DNA of 64,000 bases from Bifidobacterium pullorum subsp. saeculare (GCF_016899725.1 NZ_JACLYU010000003.1:124001-188000), one strand, 5' to 3'. Positions 1 through 8,968 are shown, numbered from the stretch's first letter. The notes: generated by a model not told the origin, from the letters alone. Program-made: numbers and translations.

Positions 1-1297
1 AGTACTCGCGCATGCGGCCCCAGCGGTTGCGGTACGAGACCTTCACCTCGAAGTCACGGCCGTAGAGGATCGCATGGCGCACCTCCTCGGGCAGATCCTT
101 CCACGGGGTGCGCATGGAGAAGCCCATCTCCTCGGCGAGGCCCTCAAGCACATGCCCGTAGTACTGGCTGGTCATCTTCGTGTTCGACCACGGCTCGATC
201 ACGCCCTCGGCCAGCGACTTGTCCGGGTCGGCGATGACGAGCTCGGGGTCGATCTCCAGCTTGAAGCCGAGTCCGGTGCACACCGGGCAGGCGCCGTAGG
301 GCGCGTTGAAGGAGAAGGTGCGCGGTTCGATCTCGTCGAGTTCCAGAGTGTGGCCGTTCGGGCAGCTGCGATGCTCGGAGAAGGGACGGCGGCGATCCGG
401 GGCACCCTCGGGTTCGTCGACGAAGTCGACGACGATGGTGCCGTTCGCGAGCCGCAGCGCGGTCTCCACGGAGTCGGTGAGCCTTTGGCGCATGCCGTCC
501 TTGACCACGAGACGGTCCACCACCACCTCGATGGTGTGCTTCTTCTGCTTGGCAAGCGTGATGTCCTCGGACAGCTGGCGCATCTGCCCATCGATGAGCG
601 CGCGGGCGTAGCCGTCGGAGCGCAGCGTCTCGAGCAGCTCCACGAACTCCCCCTTGCGCCCCTTGGCCACCGGCGCGAGGATCTGGAAGCGGGTGCGCTC
701 CGGGTAGGCCATGAGCGCGTCGACGATCTGCTGCGGGGTCTGCGAGGCGACCGGCTCGCCGCATTCGGGGCAGTGCGGCACGCCGGTGCGGGCGAACAGC
801 AGGCGCAGGTAGTCGTACACCTCGGTGATGGTGCCGACCGTGGAGCGGGGGTTGCGGTTCGTGGTCTTCTGGTCGATGGACACGGCCGGGCTCAGGCCTT
901 CGATGAAGTCGACGTCCGGCTTGTCCATCTGCCCGAGGAACTGGCGTGCGTAGGCGGACAGCGACTCCACGTAGCGGCGCTGGCCCTCGGCGAACAGCGT
1001 GTCGAAGGCAAGCGAAGACTTGCCTGAGCCGGACAGGCCGGTGAACACGACCATGCGGTTGCGCGGGATGGCCAGGTCCACGTTCCTGAGGTTGTGCTCG
1101 CGAGCGCCCTGCACCGTGACCTTGAGGTCGGCGGGGATGCGGGAGATGTCGGCGACCAGGCCGCCGGCCGGGGTCGTGCGCAGCGGCGCCTTGGCGATCT
1201 CGCGCGACAGGAATGTGTCGGCTCCCATGACGCGTTCGACCGTCACGGGTCCGTTCTGCCTGGCGCCGCCGGCCTTGCCGCCCGAACGCTGTACCAT
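1..1297 (-). CDS. uvrA: UvrA excinuclease ABC subunit A (5' part; runs off the window)
   Basis: Damage-recognition ATPase of UvrABC nucleotide excision repair; only the first ~432 residues are in the window. The frame begins [11 protein letters not shown] and reaches the UvrA N-terminal ATP site ([11 protein letters not shown] followed by [11 protein letters not shown]), then the first zinc-module region (PHCPECGEP) and [12 protein letters not shown] chose ATG 1297 because GGAGG lies six bases upstream; the ATG at 1301 is in another frame. An N-terminal extension of ~50 residues precedes the ATP site, common in actinobacterial UvrA. The promoter carries a perfect LexA box, so SOS induction is expected. 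Confidence 0.97.
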   Translation of the reverse strand, partial: MVQRSGGKAGGARQNGPVTVERVMGADTFLSREIAKAPLRTTPAGGLVADISRIPADLKVTVQGAREHNLRNVDLAIPRNRMVVFTGLSGSGKSSLAFDTLFAEGQRRYVESLSAYARQFLGQMDKPDVDFIEGLSPAVSIDQKTTNRNPRSTVGTITEVYDYLRLLFARTGVPHCPECGEPVASQTPQQIVDALMAYPERTRFQILAPVAKGRKGEFVELLETLRSDGYARALIDGQMRQLSEDITLAKQKKHTIEVVVDRLVVKDGMRQRLTDSVETALRLANGTIVVDFVDEPEGAPDRRRPFSEHRSCPNGHTLELDEIEPRTFSFNAPYGACPVCTGLGFKLEIDPELVIADPDKSLAEGVIEPWSNTKMTSQYYGHVLEGLAEEMGFSMRTPWKDLPEEVRHAILYGRDFEVKVSYRNRWGRMREY

Positions 1298-1339
1298 CCA
1301 TTGCCTCCGTTCGTCCGCCTGTGCAGGGTTCTCCCGCCT

Positions 1340-1380
1340 AGGATAACGCACGGTGCCCCATGGGTCGAACAGTTGTTCGA
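1340..1380 (-). promoter_or_regulatory. uvrA SOS promoter with LexA box
   Basis: CGAACAGTTGTTCG at 1366-1379 is a perfect match to the Gram-positive/actinobacterial LexA consensus CGAAC-N4-GTTCG. On the minus strand a -35-like TTCGAC (1364-1369) overlaps the box, and after an 18-base spacer comes TATCCT (1340-1345) as -10. LexA bound here would block RNA polymerase. Confidence 0.85.
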
Positions 1381-1428
1381 CCGCATGTCGGTCCCGGGGG
1401 GCCGGGAAGTGGCGGAAGGCGGGAGGTG

Positions 1429-3069
1429 TCACCACGGCTGGGCGTGGATCTCGTAGGTGGCGTAGTCGGGTGGGTCGTCCGCGGGGATCGAGAAAGCGAC
1501 CATGCCGCCGTCGGACGGTCTGGTGACGAAGGTCGACTCGGCGTAGCGCAGTCTGCCGCCGGCGTCGCGCAGCAGGACGAACACGCGGAGCGCTTCTCCT
1601 CCTCCCATCACGTCGTCCGCGCCGGTCGCGCCGATCTCCCCGGTGAAGGTGACGCCGTAGTCGCCGGGCACCGCCGACAAGTTCCGTGTCGTGACGCGGA
1701 ACGGCTCGCCGGCGTCGTCGACAGCGTACGGCTGCGGAGGCACCGCCTCGAAGTCCACCGTCGCGGGTCGCTTCCCGTCCCCCGCCTGGCCGCCGCAGTA
1801 CATGACCGTGCCGGGGTCCACCAGGGAGTAGACGTCCTCCGTGGTGAAGAGCACGGTGCCGTCCTTGGCACGTCCGGTGACGCGCACGGCGGGCAGCTCC
1901 ACGCGCTTCGTGCCCGTGTTCCTCACGCCGACCGCGTAGTGGACGTATCCCTGGTCGTCCACGGACCAGCCGGACTCCACGATTTTCAGCGGCGAGGCGG
2001 AGGCTTCGTCCGAACCTCCGGCGCTGCCGTCCCCGTCTCCGGCGCCGGCGTCCGCGCCGAAGGACGGCGTCTTGTCCGCGGGGGTCGGAGCGGCCGTTCC
2101 CGTCGTGGCGGAGCCAGCCGCGACGGGCTCCGCGCGCCGCGCCAGCACGCCCGCCGCCGTGACGCCCGCCGCCGTCAGGATGACGATGAGGGCCGCCGCG
2201 ACGGCGGCGATGACGATGGTGCGGCGGGGAACGTTCCGCCACCGCCGGCGGACGCGCCGCAGCGCGGCGGGACCGGACGCCCCCTGCTGTGGTGTCTGCG
2301 GCCCGTCGCCGTCCCTCTCCAGGTCGGCGAGGAAGGCGTCGACGTCCTGCTGTCGGCTGCTGGGTTCGAAGGCGCAGGCCCGGCCGATGGCGGCGGACAG
2401 CCTCGCCGGCACGACGGACGGGTCGGCGAGCAGGCGGTCGTAGGCGGAGTCGTCGGGATATGCGCCGGTGAGCATGGTGCCGAGCAGGCGGCCGAGGGAA
2501 TAGATGTCGGAGCGGAAGTCGGTGCGGGCGAAGCCATACTGCTCCGGCGAGGCGAAGCCGAAGGTGCCGAGCGCGACGGTGTCCCGGCCTTTGTCCGGGC
2601 GGCTTTTCATCGTGCCGGCGATGCCGAGGTCGATGAGGTGGGCCCCGTCGTCCGCCAGGATGACGTTGGCCGGCGTAATGTCGCGGTGCACGATGCCGAG
2701 GCGGTGCAGCTCGCGCACGGCTTGGCCCACCTGCCGGATGACGGCGAGCGCCTCGCCTTCCGGCAGGCGCCCGCGGTCGGCCAGGACCTGCGCCAGCGTC
2801 CTGCCCGGCACATAGTCGGTCACGACGACGAACAGGTCCGGAAGCTCGTAGGTGGCCTGGACGTGGGGCAGGCGCGGGCAGGCGCTGTCGTTGAGCTTCG
2901 CCCACACGTCGCGGCGTGCGAGCTGCAGGGGGATCCTTTTGCGGACGAAAGGGCCGGCGTCGCCGAGCGTGACGAGTTCGGTGACGCCCCGGGCGCCGCG
3001 GGCCAGGGTGGTTTCGACGTGGTAGGCGTCGTCAAGCGTCATCGCATGCAGGACCTGCGTATCGTCCAT
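1429..3069 (-). CDS. Membrane-anchored Hanks-type Ser/Thr protein kinase
   Basis: 546 aa. Kinase domain ~15-250: ATP lysine probably in VRKRI (~45), catalytic HRDITPANV at 128-136, a DLG in place of DFG at 147-149, SPEQ (174-177) in place of APE, and SDIYSLG. The glycine loop is weak (ARGARG). A basic stretch ([13 protein letters not shown]) precedes one membrane helix at ~285-308. The outer ~240 residues hold an Ala/Gly/Asp-rich linker and a beta-rich domain (~350-450, [10 protein letters not shown]) resembling the FxLYD-type domain of the lipoprotein encoded divergently at 3845. It lies 36 bases downstream of the HTH gene and was probably made with it. The outer domain may sense an envelope signal (inference). 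Confidence 0.9.
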   Translation of the reverse strand: MDDTQVLHAMTLDDAYHVETTLARGARGVTELVTLGDAGPFVRKRIPLQLARRDVWAKLNDSACPRLPHVQATYELPDLFVVVTDYVPGRTLAQVLADRGRLPEGEALAVIRQVGQAVRELHRLGIVHRDITPANVILADDGAHLIDLGIAGTMKSRPDKGRDTVALGTFGFASPEQYGFARTDFRSDIYSLGRLLGTMLTGAYPDDSAYDRLLADPSVVPARLSAAIGRACAFEPSSRQQDVDAFLADLERDGDGPQTPQQGASGPAALRRVRRRWRNVPRRTIVIAAVAAALIVILTAAGVTAAGVLARRAEPVAAGSATTGTAAPTPADKTPSFGADAGAGDGDGSAGGSDEASASPLKIVESGWSVDDQGYVHYAVGVRNTGTKRVELPAVRVTGRAKDGTVLFTTEDVYSLVDPGTVMYCGGQAGDGKRPATVDFEAVPPQPYAVDDAGEPFRVTTRNLSAVPGDYGVTFTGEIGATGADDVMGGGEALRVFVLLRDAGGRLRYAESTFVTRPSDGGMVAFSIPADDPPDYATYEIHAQPW

Positions 3070-3105
3070 GCCGCCCCTCCCTTCCGTGCGAGGGGCGGGC
3101 GCCCG

Positions 3106-3633
3106 TCATCCCCGGGGCAGCAGCGCCCGCTCGCCGAAGCGGGCGAGTTCCTGATCCACATACGTCCGATCGTACCCCCGGTCGACGCACCAGATGATGA
3201 TGGCGTCGCGCCGCTGTTTGCACCACAGTTCGGAGACGCCGGCGAGGCGCAGCAGCCGCTGGGTCTCGCGCAGGTCGCAGTCGAGGCCGAGGGACAGGGC
3301 GATGGCGTGGTCGCGGCCGGGGCGGCTTTTGCCGGAGAAGATGTCATAGACGACGGTGGGGTTGAGTCCGGAGGAGCGCACCACCTCGGCGCGGGTGAGG
3401 CCATGGCTTTCGAGCAGGCTGTGCAGGTAGTCGGCCAGGCGAGCGTCCGCGACGTGCTCCGTGTCGAGGAAGGAGCTGACGTCGTCGCTGGACAGCAGGC
3501 GGTCGAGCAGTTCCTCGGTGAGTCTGGTGTCGAGCGCGAATTCGGCCGAGGACGTGATGGGATCCGGATTGCGTCGCATGCGCCGATGCTTCGTGCCCTT
3601 CTTCTCGGAGTCCATCCCTTCGGTCACTGTCAT
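3106..3633 (-). CDS. XRE-like helix-turn-helix regulator paired with the kinase
   Basis: 175 aa. A central HTH is visible (DYLHSLLESHGLTRAEVVRSSG then NPTVVYDIFSGKSRPGRDHAIAL), followed by a C-terminal segment, LRETQRLLRLAGVSELWCKQRRD, typical of small XRE proteins encoded beside Ser/Thr kinases. The start at ATG 3633 has AAGGAAAG upstream; the open frame continues to 3720 but would run through the promoter. It is divergent from the lipoprotein gene at 3845 and shares with it the palindrome at 3718-3738. It is the best candidate to bind the three palindromes in this region. Possible regulation by phosphorylation is inference. Confidence 0.8.
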   Translation of the reverse strand: MTVTEGMDSEKKGTKHRRMRRNPDPITSSAEFALDTRLTEELLDRLLSSDDVSSFLDTEHVADARLADYLHSLLESHGLTRAEVVRSSGLNPTVVYDIFSGKSRPGRDHAIALSLGLDCDLRETQRLLRLAGVSELWCKQRRDAIIIWCVDRGYDRTYVDQELARFGERALLPRG

Positions 3634-3690
3634 GCCGTCGCTTTCCTTCGTTATGCGTTTCGGCGGGCTTTCCGCGCAGCATACAGCACT

Positions 3691-3765
3691 CCAACATACC
3701 GAAGGCGTAAGGGAAAGCATTCAGTCGGCTACTGAATCGCAGGCCAGTTCCGTCCCCGACAATGG
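3691..3765. promoter_or_regulatory. Divergent promoter pair with shared ATTCAG-N7-CTGAAT palindrome (site 1)
   Basis: Palindrome arms are at 3719-3724 and 3732-3737. Rightward, the -10 is GACAAT at 3758-3763; leftward, it is TATGTT at 3693-3698. Each -10 starts 40 bases after the first base of the 21-base palindrome block, so one operator serves both promoters symmetrically. No good -35 hexamer is seen. If +1 is seven bases past the -10, the operator centre is near -42, the class II activator position. Confidence 0.75.
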
Positions 3766-3844
3766 AAATCCAGCGCAGCCGGAGAAGGCTGGGAAGGACT
3801 CACGCAAGGCCCTGGACGAGCCGGGGCGGGAAGGATGCACGACC

Positions 3845-4645
3845 ATGCGCAAGGGAATGACAAGGATTTGTTCGCTGGCAGCATGCGTCGCCATGGCCCT
3901 GTCCCTGTCGGCATGCGGCGACAAGGCCACAGATGAGCCTGAGTATGCGGACGAGACGGCGATGTCCGTCATCGCCGAAGGCTTCGAGAAACGTTCGGAC
4001 AAGATCGACGAACTTGTCGCAAAGAACGAGGACACCTCGACGACCAAGAATCGCAGATTGTATGTCCAGACCGAGCTGGACAACGACAAGCCGCTCAAGG
4101 ACGCCCGATTCAAGGACTCCCAGATGCAGGAGGACGTCATCTCCTACATCAACAAGCTCGAGGACACGATGACTCTGTTGAAGACCAGTTCTCCGAACAG
4201 CGACGATTTCGCTAGCCAGTGGAGTTCCATCTACGACGAGCGCTCCAAGCTGCTTAAGAAGTTCGTGGATGACTACGGTCTGACGGTGGGCGAGCAATAC
4301 CAGGATTCCTTGGACGAATTGCTCGTCAACGGCGCCGACGTCGCCGAGAACGACGCGATCGACGAGGCCATCAGGGGTCTTGTGTCAGGGGTCACGTTCG
4401 AGAAGACGGACGATGGCTACGGCAGCTTCACTTATTCGGCGGTCATCCAAAACACCACGAACTATGACTTCTCGGACGTCGGCATCCTGCTGGCTCTGTA
4501 CGACGCCCAGGGAGTCAAGGTCGAAGAAACCTATGCCAATACCAGCAGCTGGCGTAGAGGGGAAAGCGTGCGTTTCGAGGCCTTCTCCTCCACGGATGCC
4601 GCGACCATGAAGCCCTCCGTCGACTACTACGACGTCGCCGACTGA
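3845..4645 (+). CDS. Lipoprotein with FxLYD-like domain
   Basis: 266 aa. Signal peptide MRKGMTRICSLAACVAMALS with lipobox LSAC (Cys ~24). The middle is acidic and probably helical; the last ~80 residues (FTYSAVIQNTTNYDFSDVGI.. LYDAQGVKVEE..) resemble the FxLYD domain of Gram-positive lipoproteins. ATG 3845 has GGGAAGG upstream; the longer open frame from 3461 overlaps the divergent HTH gene and lacks a signal sequence. First gene of a probable operon with 4704, 5147 and 6348, expressed from the site 1 promoter. Likely surface-anchored; function unknown. Confidence 0.85.
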   Translation: MRKGMTRICSLAACVAMALSLSACGDKATDEPEYADETAMSVIAEGFEKRSDKIDELVAKNEDTSTTKNRRLYVQTELDNDKPLKDARFKDSQMQEDVISYINKLEDTMTLLKTSSPNSDDFASQWSSIYDERSKLLKKFVDDYGLTVGEQYQDSLDELLVNGADVAENDAIDEAIRGLVSGVTFEKTDDGYGSFTYSAVIQNTTNYDFSDVGILLALYDAQGVKVEETYANTSSWRRGESVRFEAFSSTDAATMKPSVDYYDVAD

Positions 4646-4703
4646 CTGCATTGATTCTTCCGAGTAAAGAAATAGCCATATCACAGAATTGGAAGGCGCA
4701 ACG

Positions 4704-5090
4704 ATGAAGGGCTACGAGCGGCCGGCGGAACCAGCGTCAGATGATGACTGCAATGAGATAGAAAGTAACGAAACGCAGGATTCCTCGGATGCGGAAGAAG
4801 CGGCCTTCGCAACAACAGGAACGGCACGAAAAGAACTAAGCGTGTCTGGAACGAGAGGACGAAGCATCCTCATGACGCATGGTCCAACAGTGGTTGTTGG
4901 GGGTGCAATCATCATGCTGGCGATGCTGAGCCTAAGCCAGAAACGGCAACTGGAGACTCAGGGGAAATTACTTACCGACTGGGAAGACGTCATCGATAGC
5001 CAGAATTCACTAATCAAGCAACTGGCATCCGACGGATTGCGGCATGGAAGTTCTCTCGCGGGGAGATGCATGGCAGGCCTGCGTGAATAA
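4704..5090 (+). CDS. Small single-pass membrane protein, unrecognised
   Basis: 128 aa. ATG 4704 is preceded by GGAAGG; a TTG at 4689 would overlap that ribosome site. The first ~55 residues are very acidic (DDDCNEIESNETQDSSDAEEAA) and presumably cytosolic. One membrane helix follows (THGPTVVVGGAIIMLAMLSLS), then a short outer coiled segment (QKRQLETQGKLLTDWEDVIDSQ). No family recognised. It lies between the lipoprotein and the DUF4839 protein, all in one direction, so it probably acts with them at the envelope. Confidence 0.7.
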   Translation: MKGYERPAEPASDDDCNEIESNETQDSSDAEEAAFATTGTARKELSVSGTRGRSILMTHGPTVVVGGAIIMLAMLSLSQKRQLETQGKLLTDWEDVIDSQNSLIKQLASDGLRHGSSLAGRCMAGLRE

Positions 5091-5146
5091 TCAGCAGTGC
5101 CGATGAGGCACGCCCCGTCAACCAGTAAGGAAGAAGGTCTCGCATC

Positions 5147-6274
5147 ATGGGCGATTTCCTCAAAGGGTTGGATGAGCTTCGCAAGCAGGCGCAGCAATCG
5201 GCCCAGGAGTTTGTCAAGTCTGACGCTGTCCAGAACATGACGGCCCAGGCAAAGGAGAGCGCATCCCATCTCGCGCATCAGGCGACGGACACGTCCAGGA
5301 AAGCCATGGGCATCGCAGCATCGACAATGCAGCAGGCCGTGGATTCCGCCAGGGAAAAGACCGAGCAGAAGAACGCCGCTCCTATTCCACTGAAACAGCC
5401 TCAGAAGGCAATGTCCCGCACTGAACGGAAAGGCGATCGGCGGAACGCCATCATTGCCGTTGCTGTGAGTTTCGGAGCTCTTGTTGCAATCATCGTCTTC
5501 TGCCTCATCATGTCCATGGTGAGTGGAGAGGATGAGAGCGTGTCCAACGATGCCCGGCAGACAACGCAATCGCAGACCGACGTGAATCATCGCGAAGACA
5601 ACGACAAGTCTTCCGACATGGGCGACGCCAAGAATGACGGGAGCAAAACAGGGAAACAACCGGCTGAGAACAACGAGCAGCAAAGTAAGACCGCGGAGGT
5701 GGATGTCAACGCGCTGACAGGCCGCGACGCAAAGCAAGTCGTCGCCGAGCTAGAGGGCAGTGGAATCAAAACGATAGTTCATATCAGCGGCGGTACAGAC
5801 GACCAGACCTCCACAGTGTCTGGAGCGGCGCCCGGCTCGTACACCGTGGAATCCGCGACAAAGCAAGACGACATGGTGGAGCTCACCGTGAAACTCAACG
5901 TCATCAACGCCCAGAATAACCCGGAATTCGCGGCACTGCTCTCTGGTCCTGAGACCGGAGACGCGGTCGCCTCGTTTGCGAGCGCCTACTCAGGTAGGAC
6001 CATCGAGTTCGATGGATATACCGCTGCTGTGCAACGCCATGAGAATTACAAGACCCGATTCGATTACCTGATTCTCAGCGGCGACGCAGGTTCCGTCAGC
6101 GGTGGCCCTAATTTCCATTTCAGCGACGTCAATTACTACGACCTGCATCTGTCCGCTAACGCGCCTGAGACTTTCGGTACGGGGCTGAATATCCATGTCA
6201 TAGCGACTGTCGAAGGATACAGTTCTGCCACGGGATTGTTTGAGTTGAAGCCGGTGACTATCTCCATGCGGTGA
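5147..6274 (+). CDS. Membrane protein with PASTA-like segment and C-terminal DUF4839 domain
   Basis: 375 aa. The cytosolic N-terminus (~1-95) is amphipathic and Ala/Gln-rich, like a helical bundle. One membrane helix lies at ~104-125 (AIIAVAVSFGALVAIIVFCLIM), then an Asn/Asp/Gln-rich linker. ALTGRDAKQVVAELEGSGIK.. (~190-245) resembles a single PASTA-like repeat. The final ~120 residues (NPEFAALL.. RTIEFDGYTA.. GPNFHFSDVN.. GLFELKPVTI) match DUF4839 as I know it. ATG 5147 has AAGGAAGAAGG upstream. A link with the envelope kinase is suggested by the promoter architecture but is inference. Confidence 0.8.
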   Translation: MGDFLKGLDELRKQAQQSAQEFVKSDAVQNMTAQAKESASHLAHQATDTSRKAMGIAASTMQQAVDSAREKTEQKNAAPIPLKQPQKAMSRTERKGDRRNAIIAVAVSFGALVAIIVFCLIMSMVSGEDESVSNDARQTTQSQTDVNHREDNDKSSDMGDAKNDGSKTGKQPAENNEQQSKTAEVDVNALTGRDAKQVVAELEGSGIKTIVHISGGTDDQTSTVSGAAPGSYTVESATKQDDMVELTVKLNVINAQNNPEFAALLSGPETGDAVASFASAYSGRTIEFDGYTAAVQRHENYKTRFDYLILSGDAGSVSGGPNFHFSDVNYYDLHLSANAPETFGTGLNIHVIATVEGYSSATGLFELKPVTISMR

Positions 6275-6347
6275 TCGTCTGGAATAAATCGGGGATCTCC
6301 ACGGGGTTCCCTATTCATGTCGTCCAGCCCGTTCAGGAAGGAAAACA

Positions 6348-6464
6348 ATGGCGAACAAGAAACGCGGATTCTTCGGATTGCTGCTGGACTTCATACTGGT
6401 GTTGTTGACCAGCGGCCTCTGGTTGATTTGGATCATCATACGCTATCTGCGTAACAACAGCTGA
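6348..6464 (+). CDS. 38-residue membrane peptide
   Basis: ATG 6348 follows GGAAGG closely. The product has a basic N-terminus (ANKKRGFFG), a continuous hydrophobic core with a central Gly (DFILVLLTSGLWLIWIIIRY) and a basic tail (LRNN). The SGLWLIWIIIRYLR ending is a pattern I associate with small two-pass proteins encoded near similar envelope genes in Gram-positives. It comes 73 bases after the DUF4839 gene in the same direction. No function can be assigned. Confidence 0.65.
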   Translation: MANKKRGFFGLLLDFILVLLTSGLWLIWIIIRYLRNNS

Positions 6465-6486
6465 CGTCTCGTTCACTGTTCCAGCA

Positions 6487-6749
6487 TCAAGCAAGGATGT
6501 GACTAGCGAATGACTGCTGTGCGAAAGGTCCGGTTCCCGAACTGGAGCCAATATCCGGGGAGCGCAGAGGAACAGGCACATCAGCCATGCCGCCAAAGTC
6601 TCGACGTGAATAAGCGCCCGACGAATCACCTGCCAGGGAACGATTCTCAATAGCGGCATGGGAGGGAGTGATGTCCGAACCGCCCCGGCGAACAGGCGTT
6701 ATCGAAGGATGCTGTCGATGTCCCGACGCGCATAGACGACACGCGCCAC
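6487..6749 (-). pseudogene. Decayed ParE/RelE-type toxin next to the Phd-like antitoxin
   Basis: Directly after the antitoxin stop, a frame from GTG 6749 reads VARVVYARRDIDSILR, like the N-terminus of ParE/RelE toxins, and then stops at TAA 6699-6701. The following sequence can be read only by changing frame (ITPVRRGGSDITPSHAAIENRSL) and gives no intact toxin. I read this as a frameshifted, eroded toxin; the assignment rests on ~16 residues plus position. Confidence 0.45.
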
Positions 6750-6764
6750 GACGACGGTGAGGGC

Positions 6765-7046
6765 TCACTCATCGACGCCTTCCAGCGCATGCCGCATTTC
6801 ACGCAGAGCGTCCTGCGGGGAGAACCGTACGTCGGTGGATTCGGCCTCGTGCTCGGCTTCCAGCAGCGCTGCATAGATCTGGCCATCAAGCCGCAGCCGC
6901 TCATAGGCCTCCATACTGAGCACCACCATGTCCCCGTAGCCATCCTTGGTGAGGAACACCGGCCGGCCTGTTTCATGCACCGTATTCGAGACGTCGGCGA
7001 AATCATCACGCAACGCCGACACCGGCCTGATCATCTCCCTGGCCAT
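6765..7046 (-). CDS. Phd/YefM-family antitoxin
   Basis: 93 aa. Begins MAREMIRPVSALRDDFADVSNTVHE, then GRPVFLTKDGYGDMVVLSMEAYERL, the typical Phd/YefM DNA-binding fold; the acidic C-terminus would bind the toxin. ATG 7046 has GGAGGTG seven bases upstream. The cognate toxin downstream appears broken. Its promoter carries a LexA box in the same geometry as uvrA, so expression is probably DNA-damage-linked. Confidence 0.85.
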   Translation of the reverse strand: MAREMIRPVSALRDDFADVSNTVHETGRPVFLTKDGYGDMVVLSMEAYERLRLDGQIYAALLEAEHEAESTDVRFSPQDALREMRHALEGVDE

Positions 7047-7125
7047 GGCGCCCACCTCCGCTGGCAGCCTATCGCACGAAAGCGCCGCGTGTCCTCTGTT
7101 CCTCCGGTCGTCTGCGTGCCCCACA

Positions 7126-7166
7126 AGGATACCGCATCCCGCCCCGCGACTCGAACACTTGTTCGA
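7126..7166 (-). promoter_or_regulatory. LexA-type promoter upstream of the antitoxin gene
   Basis: CGAACACTTGTTCG at 7152-7165 is a perfect LexA consensus. On the minus strand, TTCGAG (7150-7155) is followed after 18 bases by TATCCT (7126-7131). The -10 sequence, the spacer and the box position are identical to uvrA at 1340-1380. Apart from this promoter and the ~75-base antitoxin leader I see no gene in 7047-7426. Confidence 0.75.
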
Positions 7167-7426
7167 CTCGGTGTCGCGGACGTCTGGTCGCGGAAAGGAG
7201 TCCGAACCTCGCTCCTGGCAATGGCCCGTTCTCCATGGCACCATGCCGCTACCGCAGGGTTTGAGCCGCCACCAAGGCCGCCAGCGAATGAACCAGCCAC
7301 CCATGGGAAGCAAATCCGCATGCCAGCAAGCCATCAGCGTATGAAACCGCCATCTGCCCAGCCGTGGCGATACGATGACCCGTCGGCGGCCGCGGGTCGC
7401 GCATGACACGGCAGGAAGGCATCACC

Positions 7427-8818
7427 ATGGTCGGCACAGACAACGACGTCGCCACGACGGCAGGCAACGCCCCCGCACGGCAGGACCCGCTGGGCACGAA
7501 GCCGGTCGGCCGTCTCGCCGTGTCGCTGGCGGTGCCGGCCATCATCGCCCAGGCCTGCAACGCGCTGTACACCATCGTCGACCGGCTTTTCCTGGCGCAT
7601 ATCCCCCAGGTCGGGGATCTGGCGATGACCGGCGTGGGCGTCTGCTTCCCGATCCTGCTGGCCGTCTCCTCCTTCGCCTCCTTGGTCGGTATGGGCGGCG
7701 CTCCCCTCGCCTCCATCGAACTGGGGCGCGGCGACCGGGCGAAGGCCGAGCGCATCCTCGGCGCGAGCGTCGCCGCGCTGCTGGTCGTCGCGATCGTCCT
7801 GCCGACGCTGCTGCAGGTCTTCAAGGCGCCGATCCTGATGGCCTTCGGCGCCAGCGAGGCGACGCTCCCCTACGCCATGGACTTCCTGACCATCTACCTG
7901 TCCGGCACGGTGTTCGTGCAGTTCGCGCTCGGACTCAACCCGTTCATCACCGCGCAGGGCAGGGCGCGCGTGGCCATGACCTCCACGCTGATCGGCGCCT
8001 TGAGCTCCGTGGCCCTGGACCCGCTGTTCATCTTCACGTTCGGCATGGGCGTGCGCGGCGCGGCGTTGGCGAACGTCATCGCGCAGGCGCTCTCCGCCCT
8101 GTGGGTGCTCGCCTTCCTCGGCTCGCCTCGCAGCGCCGTGCGGCTGCGGCCTCGGCGCATCCGCCTGAGCCCGGTGCTGCTGCCCGTGCTGGCGCTCGGC
8201 GTCTCGCCGTTCATCATGCAGTTCACCGAATGCGTGATCCAGGTGGTGTTCAACTCCAGTCTGCAGCGTTACGGCGGCGACGACTACGTGGGCGCCATGA
8301 CGATCATCACCAGCCTCATGCAGCTCATCACCGTGTTCTCCAACGGCATGACCCAGGGCGTGCAGCCGATCATCGGCTACAACTTCGGCGCCAGGCGCTT
8401 CGACCGGGTGCGCCGCGCCTACCGGGGCATGTTCGTGGTGCAGATCGCGCTCAACTCGGCGATGACCGCCGCGTTCATCCTCGCCCCCGCCCCGTTCGCC
8501 GCCCTGTTCACCTCGGACCCCTCGATCGCCTCGATCGTGGTGGCGATGCTGCCGGTCTTCTGCTGCGGCATGGGCATCTTCGGCATCCAGAACGTGGTGC
8601 AATGCGTCTTCGTGGGCATGGGCCAGGCCAAGCCGTCGCTGTTCCTCGCCATCTTCCGCAAGATCATCCTGCTCGTGCCATTGGCGCTCGTCCTGCCGCA
8701 TGTGGCGGGGCTCGGCACGCTCGGCGTCTTCCTGGCCGAGCCGATCTCCGACATCACTTCGGCACTGGTCGCCGGCCTCCTGTTCCGGGGACTGACGCCG
8801 GCATTGCTCTCCGAGTGA
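7427..8818 (+). CDS. MATE-family multidrug/cation efflux transporter
   Basis: 463 aa with ~12 membrane helices. The two MATE halves are visible: LAVSLAVPAIIAQACNALYTIVDRLFLAHI at the start of the first, LALGVSPFIMQFTECVIQ at the start of the second. MTQGVQPIIGYNFGARRFDRV is the typical second-half motif, most like the MepA group. ATG 7427 is preferred over 7403 because AGGAAGG lies just before it. Expected role: export of cationic drugs or metabolites driven by Na+ or H+. Substrate unknown. Confidence 0.9.
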   Translation: MVGTDNDVATTAGNAPARQDPLGTKPVGRLAVSLAVPAIIAQACNALYTIVDRLFLAHIPQVGDLAMTGVGVCFPILLAVSSFASLVGMGGAPLASIELGRGDRAKAERILGASVAALLVVAIVLPTLLQVFKAPILMAFGASEATLPYAMDFLTIYLSGTVFVQFALGLNPFITAQGRARVAMTSTLIGALSSVALDPLFIFTFGMGVRGAALANVIAQALSALWVLAFLGSPRSAVRLRPRRIRLSPVLLPVLALGVSPFIMQFTECVIQVVFNSSLQRYGGDDYVGAMTIITSLMQLITVFSNGMTQGVQPIIGYNFGARRFDRVRRAYRGMFVVQIALNSAMTAAFILAPAPFAALFTSDPSIASIVVAMLPVFCCGMGIFGIQNVVQCVFVGMGQAKPSLFLAIFRKIILLVPLALVLPHVAGLGTLGVFLAEPISDITSALVAGLLFRGLTPALLSE

Positions 8819-8845
8819 CGTCCCGGCGGCAACGGGACGACGTCA
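8817..8845 (+). terminator. Short hairpin after the MATE gene
   Basis: CGTCCCG and CGGGACG flank a 7-base loop right after the stop codon. No T run follows, so terminator function is uncertain. Confidence 0.35.
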
Positions 8846-8891
8846 TTCAGCCGCGGACTGAATCCGCACCCGGACCCGTTCCCGATAATGG
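8844..8891 (+). promoter_or_regulatory. Promoter with ATTCAG-N7-CTGAAT palindrome (site 2)
   Basis: Arms at 8845-8850 and 8858-8863; -10 GATAAT at 8884-8889. Spacing between palindrome and -10 is identical to site 1, and CCG-T-YCCCGA-AAT around the -10 is conserved. Drives the lipoprotein gene at 8969, with a leader of ~70 bases. Confidence 0.75.
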
Positions 8892-8968
8892 GTGAAGGCA
8901 CGGCCAACGGTGGCCGCGTCTTCACACCACGTTGTCTGCCCCGTCCGGGCCGACGAAGGGAGGATCCC

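Noticed and set aside
7047..7426. Small plus-strand frames between the antitoxin and the MATE gene
   Set aside because: No ribosome-site/start pair with a recognisable product; composition looks non-coding. Only the LexA promoter and leader are supported.
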